Positions 1 through 9,919 of a stretch of DNA of 64,000 nucleotides are shown here, in pieces. The notes beneath the pieces are model-generated. The model was given only the letters and a program-made list of their open reading frames with translations. It ran no database searches and was not told the origin of the DNA. The stretch's first letter is position 1; each line of letters starts with the position of its first letter. The DNA comes from Symsagittifera roscoffensis (Eukaryota > Xenacoelomorpha > Acoela > Convolutidae): the NCBI RefSeq assembly GCF_963678635.1, contig NC_087065.1, forward strand, positions 69,442,956-69,506,955. Reading direction: 5' to 3'. A program made the position numbers and the translations under genes.

Positions 1-3000
1 ACACTATATTTCTTCAAGTTTTGTGTCTCCTCATAGTCGGTCCTCATCGGCAAAGCGTAGCCAAGCTTCTTTCCACGCTGGATTGAAACCGTGGTGTCCA
101 GTGTGTTCAACAACACACTGACACACAGTCCGTTTCGCGTTACCGAGAAGCTCCGGCCTAAAATCACCGAACTCTGACTATTTGGATTCGGTACCAAGCA
201 AACCTGTTTACTATCACTCAACGAATTCAAATTTCTCATTCTAAAAATTGCTACTACAGCTTGTCCTGGTTGTAATTTTACTTTTCTATCCAAAAAAACT
301 GGTACCTTATTTTCGTCTGTTATTATCCTATTGATTGGTCTCTTAACATACTTTCGGTCCGGGTTTCTAATCCGTATTAGACCGTTGTTCAAGTCAATCA
401 TCACGTCAAAATTCCTGACAAAATCTCTGCCCAAAATGAATTGGTCGGCATCGTCCAGATTCTCTACCACCAGGAAGCTTATCCAAAGATCTCGTCCTCC
501 CATGTGAAGGACCGTTATCGGTGTTCTTCCGGCTACGTAGATGGCTCCTCGATTTGCGGCTGCCAGTCGGAGATTCGTAGGAATCAGATCTTCCCGCGTG
601 AAGCCCATTCCTTCCCAAGTTTTTATCGGCATCACACTCACTACCGCTCCTGTGTCCAGAAGCCCTGTGACTCCGATTTTTGTTCCGTTGGTGTCGAGCA
701 GATGTGCTGTCACATCTGCTTCATATCCAATGTGTACTGCGTCTTGTTCCATCATGGCGTCATGGCCTATCCTGCGGACCTTGAGTTCCTCTTCTCCCAA
801 ATAGATCTGCCCTATTTGGTCATCATCTGTTGTTACATAAGTCCTGGTGTAGATACTGATCCCATCCACGTTCAGCATCACTTGATACCGCCCATAGACT
901 TCTAGGTAGCGTCCATGAAGTTTCTTCATGCGAGGGCCACCCGTCGTTAGTAGTGCCCTCACAGCTCTCGACTCGGTGCGTGGCTCCATCTGCCTCAGAT
1001 AGTCTGCATATGTGTCCAATTGCATCAAAGTGAACTCAGACGGTTCACTCAGATTTCTGATTACCTGATGCCCTGCCACCGAGATTATCGACTGTATTTT
1101 ACTTCCTTGCGGTGCCATACCGAACCTCTGACCAGAGATAACATTAAGTTTCATGCTCAAGCTGCTTGGTGCTTTTGCCTCTTCAACTTCCGTTGCTTCG
1201 AAGGCGTTCAGTTGCTCCTGTAATTTTTCATTCTCCAGCTCGAGTTTCACCTTTTGTTCAATCTCTTTCGTCACTAGTTCCTGTTGTACTCTATTTATAG
1301 CATCCCTCGCAGCTGCACTATAATCGATTTTGAAGTCATCGGCCGCAGTTGCTGGTTCCGGTTCACGTGCTTCCTCTATTACCGCTTGCATCTTCTTTGC
1401 CACCAGCTCTTGAGGTTTATCCTTTCTGCGTGCCTCCGCTTCACTCAAAAGTCGAGCCTTGCTGGCCATCATACCTGACAAAGCTTCTTCATGTCTTGGA
1501 TGCTTGATGTCTGCCACTGCATCCCAGAATTGCGGACAATCTGATTTAAAATGACCTTCCAAGTTGCAAAAGAAACACCTCGGGCCGAATTTTGCTATTA
1601 CTCCTCTCATGAAATCCTCATGATCCAACTCTGACGCATCTTCGTCCTCGAGGCTAAAGCCTATTGCTTTCATGCCTTGTTTGTAAGCTGGGCATGCTGA
1701 CACATGATGGTCTGTTGAACTGCAATTAGCACAAGAACGTCTCTTGTCCATATCATCCCTCGGTTTGTACCAATTGTTCCCTTGGTTTGCTGGTCCGTTG
1801 TTAAAATTTCCATAATTGTTCTTGTAATATCCAGATCTCGAAGGAGGTTTCAACAAAAGATACTCTTTTGATTTGAGCCTCAACTCCTCCGGTGTTGGCG
1901 CATTAGTTGATAGTGGTGTGTAATACGTTGCTAGCATCGTACGAAGTTCATCATTTTTCACACCATCGATGAATTTTGAGGCTACGGCCAGGTTCATCCT
2001 TCGGTTTGACTCATCCGGTTGGCTGCGTCTTCTCAGCATTTCCAAATCATCGAGAAACTTGTCTATGGTTTCATCCTCTCCTTGCCTCCGTTTCTCGAAG
2101 CGCATCATCGCCTGGTGCCCCTGCACCCCTGATCCGAAACGGTTTAACAAGATTTCGAAGATTTTCTCAGCAGTGTCACGTTGATACTGTTTCTTGGCCA
2201 TGATACAGTTCAGGGCTGTCCCTTCTAAGTTGCTGGTGAGCGCGCTGCATTCCTGTCTCTCCGACAAGTCCTCTTCCTCGAAATGCAGCTTCATTACCTC
2301 TATCCAGGTATCAATACAGCCATCAGATTCGTCTTTGTAGCATCTTGGTTTCTTAAAGACTCTTCTGGACTTCTCACTGCGTTCATTGGTTCTAGATAAC
2401 CTTGTCAGGAATGTCTCCAAAGACCTGTTTAGGGGTTCAAATGCTGTGGCCATTGCCGTAGCATCCCTTGAGTGTCCCGCTTGAGTGTCCTCACACCTCG
2501 TCGAAGGCTCTGTGTGCGGTGCATCCCTGCAATCCGAATCACCGTGAGCGTTTCCCACTTGGCCCACATGACTCCTCCTCGGGCTTGCATGCCCCCTGTT
2601 GCCGGAATCACTTCTCCCAGTCGCATGTGTGCTTTGCGTTGGTCGTTCGTTAGAGGTTTGTCTGTTCCCCGTTGAACTTGCTCTACTGTTCGGGCCCCAT
2701 GCTGTATTACCCCTTGTGGCATAGCCTGATGAACTGCCCCTGCCTCTAGTGGATCCATACGTCTTCCTCCTTTGATGTTCATTGAAGTTCACCCTCGGTT
2801 CCCTGCTGGGACCTCCCGAGTTCGGCTCTCCTTCTTTTGGTCCACTCTTGCTGCTTAGTAGCCCGTCCAACCTATCCATGATAGCCTGAGTTCGCCTCTC
2901 CATCATCGCGTCTATCTTTGTGTCAAGAGTCCCAAGAGACTGCTCTTGTTGAATTCTCAACTTCTCCATGTCGTCTCTTAAGCGTAACTCTCGCTTTTCC

Positions 3001-3665
3001 GCCTCTCTTGTCATTCGTGACAAGTTCTCCGCCATAGGTTCGTCCGTTCTTCCTTTCAAGCGTTTTTCGCTTCTGCCAACTTCTTGTCTGTTGCGGTTTA
3101 TTTCTTCCCGCAGACTTTCTCTTTCAATGTGAACTGCTCTTTCTAGTTCACTCATCCTTATCGACATCTGCTCATTTTGTTCTCCTAAACTGTCCACTAT
3201 GTTGTTCAAGGCTTCCTCTAGTGCTGCCCCGTTTTCCACGAGTGGCGTCACTAGTGGTGGTGTAACTCTGTCGGTCCCAGGTAACTTCGTGCTTGTCGAG
3301 ATCCGGGCTTTGACTCTCTGCTTCAACGTCTTTTCATTATTTATTTCAGGATCCATTAACGCGTTGCCGAGCCCTCTGGTTCTACCCTCTCCAAGTTGTG
3401 GCTCCGAACTTGTCCTAATCGCGAAGTCCTTTGACTGGCCCGGTGTGTTTGCCTCTTTGCTTATCGTTGTCACTACACCAAATTTGTCCATGGTTCCAGT
3501 CTCTCTTCCGACGTGTGCCTCACTCTCCTGGATCGAACTATTGAGGCTGACTTGAGATCCAAAGTCCCCTTGCTCCTCTTCAACCTCTTCCTCCTGGGAC
3601 TCACCATCGTTTCCTGCTCCTCCTCCCATGCTGAATGGAAAGATGTTTCCGAAGGTGTTCTTCAT
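1..3665 (-). CDS. E1 Gag-protease polyprotein, main frame (open to window edge)
   Basis: This frame is open from an in-frame TGA at 3717-3719 to position 1, so more than 1200 codons show no stop. The first ATG is at 3665. Contents in order: a charged N-terminal linker with coiled-coil-like heptads (about 3190-2900); a capsid-like core (about 2370-1880) with the family motif DGCIDTWIEVMKLHFEEE and the segment FEKRRQ; a first CCHC knuckle (1733-1692, CANC...H...C); a second CCHC knuckle (1577-1536, CFFC...H...C); and a retropepsin-like domain with the catalytic DTG at 656-648 and the flap/hydrophobic segment FILGRDFVRNFD downstream. It matches the E3 gag and protease frames through GYALPM near the left edge. 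It should package RNA and mature the polyprotein. The long open frame suggests a young or functional copy. Confidence 0.85.
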   Translation of the reverse strand, partial: MKNTFGNIFPFSMGGGAGNDGESQEEEVEEEQGDFGSQVSLNSSIQESEAHVGRETGTMDKFGVVTTISKEANTPGQSKDFAIRTSSEPQLGEGRTRGLGNALMDPEINNEKTLKQRVKARISTSTKLPGTDRVTPPLVTPLVENGAALEEALNNIVDSLGEQNEQMSIRMSELERAVHIERESLREEINRNRQEVGRSEKRLKGRTDEPMAENLSRMTREAEKRELRLRDDMEKLRIQQEQSLGTLDTKIDAMMERRTQAIMDRLDGLLSSKSGPKEGEPNSGGPSREPRVNFNEHQRRKTYGSTRGRGSSSGYATRGNTAWGPNSRASSTGNRQTSNERPTQSTHATGRSDSGNRGHASPRRSHVGQVGNAHGDSDCRDAPHTEPSTRCEDTQAGHSRDATAMATAFEPLNRSLETFLTRLSRTNERSEKSRRVFKKPRCYKDESDGCIDTWIEVMKLHFEEEDLSERQECSALTSNLEGTALNCIMAKKQYQRDTAEKIFEILLNRFGSGVQGHQAMMRFEKRRQGEDETIDKFLDDLEMLRRRSQPDESNRRMNLAVASKFIDGVKNDELRTMLATYYTPLSTNAPTPEELRLKSKEYLLLKPPSRSGYYKNNYGNFNNGPANQGNNWYKPRDDMDKRRSCANCSSTDHHVSACPAYKQGMKAIGFSLEDEDASELDHEDFMRGVIAKFGPRCFFCNLEGHFKSDCPQFWDAVADIKHPRHEEALSGMMASKARLLSEAEARRKDKPQELVAKKMQAVIEEAREPEPATAADDFKIDYSAAARDAINRVQQELVTKEIEQKVKLELENEKLQEQLNAFEATEVEEAKAPSSLSMKLNVISGQRFGMAPQGSKIQSIISVAGHQVIRNLSEPSEFTLMQLDTYADYLRQMEPRTESRAVRALLTTGGPRMKKLHGRYLEVYGRYQVMLNVDGISIYTRTYVTTDDDQIGQIYLGEEELKVRRIGHDAMMEQDAVHIGYEADVTAHLLDTNGTKIGVTGLLDTGAVVSVMPIKTWEGMGFTREDLIPTNLRLAAANRGAIYVAGRTPITVLHMGGRDLWISFLVVENLDDADQFILGRDFVRNFDVMIDLNNGLIRIRNPDRKYVKRPINRIITDENKVPVFLDRKVKLQPGQAVVAIFRMRNLNSLSDSKQVCLVPNPNSQSSVILGRSFSVTRNGLCVSVLLNTLDTTVSIQRGKKLGYALPMRTDYEETQNLKKYS

Positions 3666-4155
3666 TCTTTCTGAGAACGATGATGACGTTGTTTGTTTCC
3701 CCAGTTCCGCTTGCCATCATAGTGTTGTCTGTCGGAGATCTTCTAGTTGCCGTTACTTCAGTTGAGATGTCGGACAGTTCCGACATCTCTTCCCGATCCA
3801 ATGTCCCGGTGGAAGTGGCAAAATCGTGGCCTTGTTCTACCGGAGTAGATTCACTCGCCAGCCTTCTGCCTCTCCCTTCCAGTCCATTTACTTCCTGGTT
3901 GTCGTTCGTGGTATGGTCCATATTGACCTCCACTTCTAACAGTTCTTTTCGCTCTTCTGAGGTCTTCTGACTTCTCGTTTCAACCATTCTGCCTGAAACC
4001 GTCCCCCTTTTGTCAGACCGGGATCGCTTGATCCAATCCACAAAAGGATCGGTCATCGTTTTTCTTTGTTTTTCAGGTATGAATTTCCTAGAGCTATTAC
4101 CTCGTCTTGGTATCCTTGACTTGTCTAGACTCATTCTCAATTTGTCACTTTCCAA
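3601..4155 (-). CDS. E1 Gag N-terminal frame (184 codons), overlaps the main frame by 65 nt
   Basis: This basic N-terminal segment (RIPRRGNSSRKF, then SGRMVETRSQ) resembles the start of E3 Gag (KIPRLSKGSTRKF). In E2 the matching N-terminal and central parts lie in one frame. Here the ORF ends at 3601 in a different frame from the 1-3665 ORF, with a 65 nt overlap (3601-3665). Joining them would need a net +1 shift around 3690-3716. This is either a one-base mutation or a programmed shift. I see no conserved slippery site in the relatives, so mutation or sequencing error is more likely. Confidence 0.65.
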   Translation of the reverse strand: MESDKLRMSLDKSRIPRRGNSSRKFIPEKQRKTMTDPFVDWIKRSRSDKRGTVSGRMVETRSQKTSEERKELLEVEVNMDHTTNDNQEVNGLEGRGRRLASESTPVEQGHDFATSTGTLDREEMSELSDISTEVTATRRSPTDNTMMASGTGETNNVIIVLRKNEEHLRKHLSIQHGRRSRKRW

Positions 4156-4438
4156 TGCCTACTCTTGACTCAATTGCTAGAGACCTTATAGTTTTAACAA
4201 TAATAATGACACAACACAATAAATTTCACCAGATTCTATTAAATAGTGACCACGAATCCTTGTATGTTGTCAGAGTACAGTTTGTATAAAATTTATTCAC
4301 ACTAACCGATTATCGGTCCAAAGATTTTGAAACTAGTACAATATGATGTTATCAGTCAATTTAAAAGATAGTGTACTCACTACCCAATCAAGCACAGTTT
4401 ACGTTGATTTAAAATCAAAAACAAATATTTTTTTTTGA

Positions 4439-6104
4439 CACAATATGAATGTATATATAAAAAAACGTATGTGTCTTGTACTCTTAGTCGGTCGCAGTAC
4501 AATAGTCGAACCTGTCTTTTAAAGAAAAAGCTTTCCCTGCTCGGTGCCGCACCAAACAGACAAAACTTTGAAGGCAGTAATTTTCTCAAGTGGGCGTCTA
4601 TTGCACCCACCGAGTACTGTGTTACCTATCTGCCTTCGGACTGCCCGAGCTAGACCTACTAAAATCCTCAGGGCAGTCACTTTTCCCAAAAACGTATTAT
4701 GTTTCAATCCACACCAATGAATCACGCTCTTTTTAATTTAGACTTAGTGTCGCGAATATCCGAGTTCGGACCTGTTCTGTATTAGTCTGGTTCTTATTGA
4801 AAGGCAAGTTACCAGTGCAGTCACTGATACCTAGCCTGTGTGCTAATAACCTAATACCTCTCACTTTTTAGTCTTTCTTTCGTCTACCTAAGTCCTTAAT
4901 AAAATAATACCCCTCCGGATTGGCACAAATAGGACCCTTCCGGATTGATAGAATCTAGACCCCTCCGGATTTGGACCCCTCTGAGTTGGTTAATAGAAGA
5001 CCCCTCCGGATTTGGACCCCTCCGAATTAGCAACTATAAGACCCCTCCGGATTCGGACCCCTCCGGATTCGGACCCTCCTAACTTGAAAATGTTTGACCC
5101 CTCCGGATTGGGAGCCCTCCGGTTTTGTAAAAAGTAGCTTTTCGGAGATTTCCTTTTTTTTCAATCCATACCCCTCCTGATACGTTCTCCGATGCAATTA
5201 TGCTCTTTCAATTAACTGGGAAGGATATGTGCTACCTTCCTAGACCCTTCCGGGTTGAAGTTAAGCTTCTTATTTGAATGAATGTATATATGTATGTATA
5301 TATAAAAAAACGTATGTGTCTTGTACTCTTAGTCGGTCGCAGTACAATAGTCGAACCTGTCTTTTAAAGAAAAAGCTTTCCCTGCTCGGTGCCGCACCAA
5401 ACAGACAAAACTTTGAAGGCAGTAATTTTCTCAAGTGGGCGTCTATTGCACCCACCGAGTACTGTGTTACCTATCTGCCTTCGGACTGCCCGAGCTAGAC
5501 CTACTAAAATCCTCAGGGCAGTCACTTTTCCCAAAAACGTATTATGTTTCAATCCACACCAATGAATCACGCTCTTTTTAATTTAGACTTAGTGTCGCGA
5601 ATATCCGAGTTCGGACCTGTTCTGTATTAGTCTGGTTCTTATTGAAAGGCAAGTTACCAGTGCAGTCACTGATACCTAGCCTGTGTGCTAATAACCTAAT
5701 ACCTCTCACTTTTTAGTCTTCTTTCGTCTACCTAAGTCCTTAATGAAATAATACCCCTCCGGATTGGCACAAACAGGACCCTTCCGGATTGATAGAATCT
5801 AGACCCCTCCGGATTTGGACCCCTCTGTATTGGTTAATAGAAGACCCCTCCGGATTTGGACCCCTTCGAATTAGCAACTATAAGACCCCTCCGGATTCGG
5901 ACCCCTCCTAACTTGAAAATGTTTGACCCCTCCGGATTGGGAGCCCTCCGGTTTTGTAAAAAGTAGCTTTTCGGAGATTTCCTTTTTTCAACCTATACCC
6001 CTCCGGATACGTTCTCCGATGCAATTATGCTCTTTCAATTAACTGGGAAGGGTATGTGCTACCTTCCTAGACCCTTCCGGATTGAAGTTAAGCTTCTTAT
6101 TTGA
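4439..6104. repeat. Tandem duplication of an ~840 bp leader segment
   Basis: Two near-identical copies lie at 4439-5276 and about 5284-6104. Anchor words (GTCTTGTACTC at 4472 and 5317; GTTAAGCTTCTTATTTG at about 5258 and 6086) show offsets of 845 and 828 bp. The difference is mainly one lost CCTCCGGATTCGGAC box in the second copy. Each copy contains a segment (for example 4540-4690) that, read on the minus strand, matches the E3 leader repeats at 51653-51755 and 51837-51938. Confidence 0.85.
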
Positions 6105-7930
6105 CAATTCACACCAACGGTGAAGGGTCTTATCGTTGGCCTAACTTCGGCTCGATTAAGCTTTTGCTGTGCCTTTAGCCCTCCCAATTGGTCTAGAATG
6201 GCCTAAAGTTACTTTATTCAACCGCTATTACCTTTTGGTAGGGGTCTAAGGGTTTTTCAAAAAAAATTTATAAAACGTGAAGGGTGTACCCCTCCGGATT
6301 TGTGTAATTTGCTAAAAACAATCTCCAAAAATTTTCTCGCTAGCTTTTTCGCGTAATTCTTTTTCCTACTAGTAAGTTCAGCTAATTTCTGATCTAATGG
6401 TACCAAGATTAACCGGATCTGACTAGTTGTCGAAAAGTTATTAGCCAAAACGTCTTTCTTGCAAACTCAAAAAATTTCTCACTTATAGGTTCCACCTAAC
6501 TTTTTCCGCAATTCTGGTCCTTCCGACCTAAAAATTATTGATACGAGCTCAGAAGGCCTATACTCTTCTAGTTCAATGCAAAAGACCCGATCTAAAACGC
6601 TTTTATAGAAAAAATTTGCGAAAAACTATGCTACCTGGACCCCTCCGGATTGATGAATCCACCAAATCAAACACGTTATGTCCGATTTCTCTGCAACCCG
6701 GAAGGCTTTCGGGTAGCGGGTTTTAAAACTCGTAGATTCACTAGTGGACGTTGTCCGAACAACTAATTTTACTGTCGTAACTCAAAATTTTCAAAAAATT
6801 TTCTAAATTTATAGTGTTCCGTTTTCTCAAAAATCACGAAATTTCAGTTTTCGGTACCAAAATAGTTCCAACCACCTTCGGACTTAACTTAACCGGTTCT
6901 ATCTATTATGGTAGTGCAGTTACGATGTAACACACTAATTTAGCGCTTTTTTCCGTTTCAAAAAATATCGATATCTCAAAAATCGCGACTTGTGGGGGGA
7001 TCAAAATATCGCTATTTTGACCCTAAAAACCGGCCTGTTTTCGCTGTTTTTCACTGAAAAACGATATAAGACTATTAATATAGGCTGTATAAATAATAAT
7101 ATTAGTAATACTATACCCCTCCGGGTTTCCTTAATATCCGAATTAAGGTGCTTAACTCGGATATTCGCAGTTCGGTGAAGGGTCACTACAGTGCAGTACT
7201 GTCGAGCCCCCCACAGATTACTATCTTACTTTTTGTACCAAAAGGGATACAAAACTTGTTAACGATACCCAACAGTCGATAGTTGTTGTCGTTGAGCCCC
7301 TTCTTGTTGCTCCTTGAACTGCTTGCCGGATCGGTCTTCACCCAAGACCCTTCCGAATTGAGCGCAAATCAGCTGACCCTTCCGGATTGAGCGCAATTTA
7401 TCTTTAACGTGCTTAAATGCTCAAATAACCCTACAGTACAAGCCTCACAAACGGGCCACAAAACTGATCGAAACGATCCTGACTGATATAAATGCCCCTA
7501 ACAACAACATATCTATCAACAACAAACGGGGGGGTTGAATCACATCTTGTCTGGGGGGATGATTTCTACTGATTTTTTTTTTACTTTTTTTTTTTTTACT
7601 GTTTTTGGTTTTTTCGGTTATTTTTTATGTTTTTTGTTTTTCTTGGGTATTTTACTACTGTTTGTTTGGTTTTATATATATCTTTAAGTGTTTTTGGTCA
7701 CGAACCTCTCAGGGAACGAGGGAATGGCCGATCCCCCCACCCTTCCTGGTTCGTGAATTTTCGGTCTTAACTAAGTTAAAAAGCTATTCACGGTAATCCG
7801 GAGGGCTTCCGCGTTCCGAACCACCCCTCCGCCCCGGCGGTTTAGGCCTAATAAGGGCGTTAATGTGAGCATCCGCTCGGCGCGGAGTGCCCGTTAACGG
7901 TTCTGCCGGTCATGATGTTAAAAAGAATAA

Positions 7931-7945
7931 CACCCAGGAGCGCCA
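7931..7945 (-). other. E1 putative primer-binding site
   Basis: On the minus strand this reads TGGCGCTCCTGGGTG, starting 12 nt after the LTR end. The same 15-mer follows the LTRs of E2 (38874-38888) and E3 (49296-49310) at the same distance. It begins with TGG, as expected for pairing with a tRNA 3' CCA end. I cannot assign the tRNA. Confidence 0.65.
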
Positions 7946-7957
7946 TAAAAACATGTA

Positions 7958-8868
7958 TGTAACATTCGCCCGGAAGATACATATCGACGGATAACAAAAC
8001 TGAGTCTTAAGACGACTGGCTAACGTCTAAACAGAGCTTTGCATGCTTTTCACCGTCTCTACCAAGCCAGTACTTTTCGGTGGTCTTTCCAACATCGGAT
8101 CGACAAAAACGTTACTGTTCTCCGGCTTCGACCAGAACGCTCAAATTAACTTAATTACATGCAAATAGTGAGCTCATGGCTGGGTCTCAGTATCCTCAGA
8201 CCACGAGGTCACTCCTAAAAACAGGGCTACTACTTATTATATTACTATTGTTTTTGTTCAGTAGATAAAAATCATCATCTCCATCGAAGATGGATCAACC
8301 CTTTCCCCCAACTCCTAGCTTCTCATCCTTATCAAAATGAATCTAGATATTAATTAAATTCAAGTCAGGACATGACAGGAAGCTAAAAGTTTATGCAACA
8401 GGATAAAAGTTTCAGTCCCGAAACCCTTCCGGATTTGTGAATCCACTGAATCAAGCTCCTTAAGTTCGATTTCACGATAACACGGAAGGCTGGTTTTCAC
8501 CCTTCACCGTTGTTCGCAACGGCCTTGCAACTATTGTAGCAGCACAATAGTTGCAACTCGGAACGTTCTCTGTAATTCGTTGTCGTTTTTTATTTCGATT
8601 TTCGTCCTGTTCGGAATCACAGATAAAGTTGTTCTGTTTTTCTTAGTTCTTTTTGCTAAAATGGCCGTTTCTGACGTTTCTCAGAAATGTTACGTCATCA
8701 CTTCGAAAATTTAAAATTTTAAAATACTAGAATATTCCAGCCCTCACCGTTCTGCTAATCATCCGAATAACGTCGTTAATCCTTCACAATCATTAACTCG
8801 GAAGGTTCACTGCTAAAATTTCGAAGTCTGCAGAGATTGCATTTTGTCCATTCTGGTCGAATGTCACA
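7958..8868 (-). repeat. E1 5' LTR
   Basis: On the minus strand it starts TGTGACATTC (8868) and ends TGTTACA (7958), giving the TG...CA termini of LTRs. It shares its start with E3 (TGTGCCATTC), its end with all family members, and the internal hairpin TCCATC-GAA-GATGGA at about 8287-8301. The partner LTR lies outside the window, so identity could not be assessed. Confidence 0.75.
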
Positions 8869-9180
8869 TTACCATACCAAATTTTTGTAAGACAAGATAG
8901 CTCTTACATATCACAAATCGTAGAAGTTGGCTATGAAGCGCAAGTATCGGCAAAATTGAATTCAAAAAATTCGGGCGCCAAAAATTTTTCTGAAACTTAC
9001 CATCTGAAACTTATCATCTGAAACCTACTATCTTAATACATTGGGAAACCTATTCCCTATCTTAATACATTGGGAAATCTGTTCCCTATCTTAATACATA
9101 GGTTGGTGACCGGATGCTCTCTTCCCTATTTTAATACATGAGGGACACCAACCACCCCCCCCCCCTGATCGCCTCACTAA
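8869..9180. repeat. Intergenic with a 29 bp tandem repeat and a C-run
   Basis: No gene is visible. At about 9027-9140 there are three full copies and a decayed fourth of a 29 bp unit built on CTATCTTAATACATTGGGAAA. Just before these, CATCTGAAAC(T/C)TA is repeated three times (8998-9030). A run of eleven C lies near 9158. Confidence 0.6.
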
Positions 9181-9550
9181 TCTACTACTAATTAATATAA
9201 AGGTTTGATCCACCTAATTTGGAAGTCAAAGCCTCTGTCGTTTTTGTGTTTTATTGTTTTTTGTTCCTGTTTCTAATGTTTTTGGTTTTTTGTTTCGCTT
9301 TTTCTCTTTTACTCGTTTTTTGTCCCCTTAGTGACCCCCCTTACTCGGTTAGCTAGGCCTCGTTTCGGAAAGCGCACCGAGAATTTTTCTCAAGTTTTCC
9401 TAAAAATCTAACGCGGCACAAATAAAAAATGAATACGTTCCCGTTGAACCGCAACACCGGTACTCTAGAATGGGCATGTAGCCCGGAGCTGTGTCGCTGT
9501 GTTAAATGCGTTTGATCCCGCAGTATTGATGTCGTAAAAACACCCATGTA
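9180..9550 (-). mobile_element. Leader fragment of an E2-type LTR element
   Basis: On the minus strand this matches the E2 leader directly after its primer site (38880-39235). Shared features are the GGGTGTTT(TT)ACGACATCAA start, the CATGCCCATTCTAGAGTACCGG segment, the GCTAACCGAGTAA segment, the A-rich tract, and the end GGATCAAACCTTTATATTAATTA. The fragment begins inside the primer-binding site (CATGGGTG for CCTGGGTG), so its own LTR is missing. It abuts the 3' end of the Penelope-like remnant. Confidence 0.75.
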
Positions 9551-9589
9551 CGTTTTAAAAAACCCAAAAATATCTTAGGACTAAATTTC

Positions 9590-9919
9590 TAGTGTTAACT
9601 CACTGCTTCTAGAGTCATCGTGCGAGTTCAAGCCCGGTTTCTTTTTCCTGATAAGTTTGCCTCTTGTGTCAAAAGATTTGTTTATTTGTTTGACCTATCT
9701 ATAATTTCCCAACTAAGATCTGCGGTCTTTCCATCAAGACTGAATTGCTGAAGGTGAGGGCCTACCGGTGAGTCTGCTTTTTTTTATTCCTCAAATCTAG
9801 TGGTCAAATTTCGAATAGTTTGTCCGACATAGGTGGAAGTGCATCCACTACATGACAATTGATAAATCACTCTTGATTTGAGGTCATTAGAAAATGCTGA
9901 CTTCATTGAGGGTAAACAC
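9590..9919 (-). pseudogene. Penelope-like GIY-YIG endonuclease
   Basis: On the minus strand it reads SRVIYQLSCSGCTSTYVGQT, the GIY-YIG core with its preceding Cys pair. After a frame break come LSWEIIDRS and, in a third frame, LIRKKKPGLNSHDD, a typical C-terminal end of these nucleases. One stop lies just after TTRFEE, so the gene is inactive. The domain lies directly beside the solo LTR. The 10853-11185 RT piece and this piece would be contiguous without it. Confidence 0.8.

Larger units (their letters stand above)
4156..7957 (-). other. E1 leader between primer site and gag, rich in CCCCTCCGGAT boxes
   Basis: About 3.8 kb without a credible gene separates the LTR/primer site from gag. It holds a tandem duplication of about 840 bp (4439-6104), dozens of CCCCTCCGGATT-like boxes (densest at 4905-5110 and 5750-5960), and a T-rich stretch at 7565-7690 that matches A-rich stretches at the same place in the leaders of E2 (39110-39190) and E3 (49540-49690). 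The stretch 7820-7930 matches E3 49310-49400 and the LTR-flanking piece at 14300-14410. Small ORFs here are low-complexity or are duplicated with the repeat, and are not called. Confidence 0.7.
1..8868 (-). mobile_element. E1: Ty3/gypsy-type LTR element, 5' part, truncated by window edge
   Basis: Reading on the minus strand: a 911 bp 5' LTR (8868 to 7958), a primer-binding site at 7945-7931, a leader of about 3.8 kb (7957-4156), then gag and protease to the window edge. RT, integrase and the 3' LTR would lie outside the window. Gag and protease are clearly homologous to those of E3 at 52.4-56.3 kb on the opposite strand, so the two elements are same-family relatives in inverted orientation. 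The assignment rests on LTR signals (TG...CA), the primer site, two CCHC knuckles and an aspartic protease motif. Confidence 0.85.

Noticed and set aside
441-905. 154-codon plus-strand ORF
   Set aside because: Shadow of the E1 protease frame on the minus strand.
4380-5570. Paired ORFs of 60-76 codons on both strands
   Set aside because: They belong to the two copies of the tandemly duplicated leader segment. There is no protein-like conservation with E3 leader relatives.
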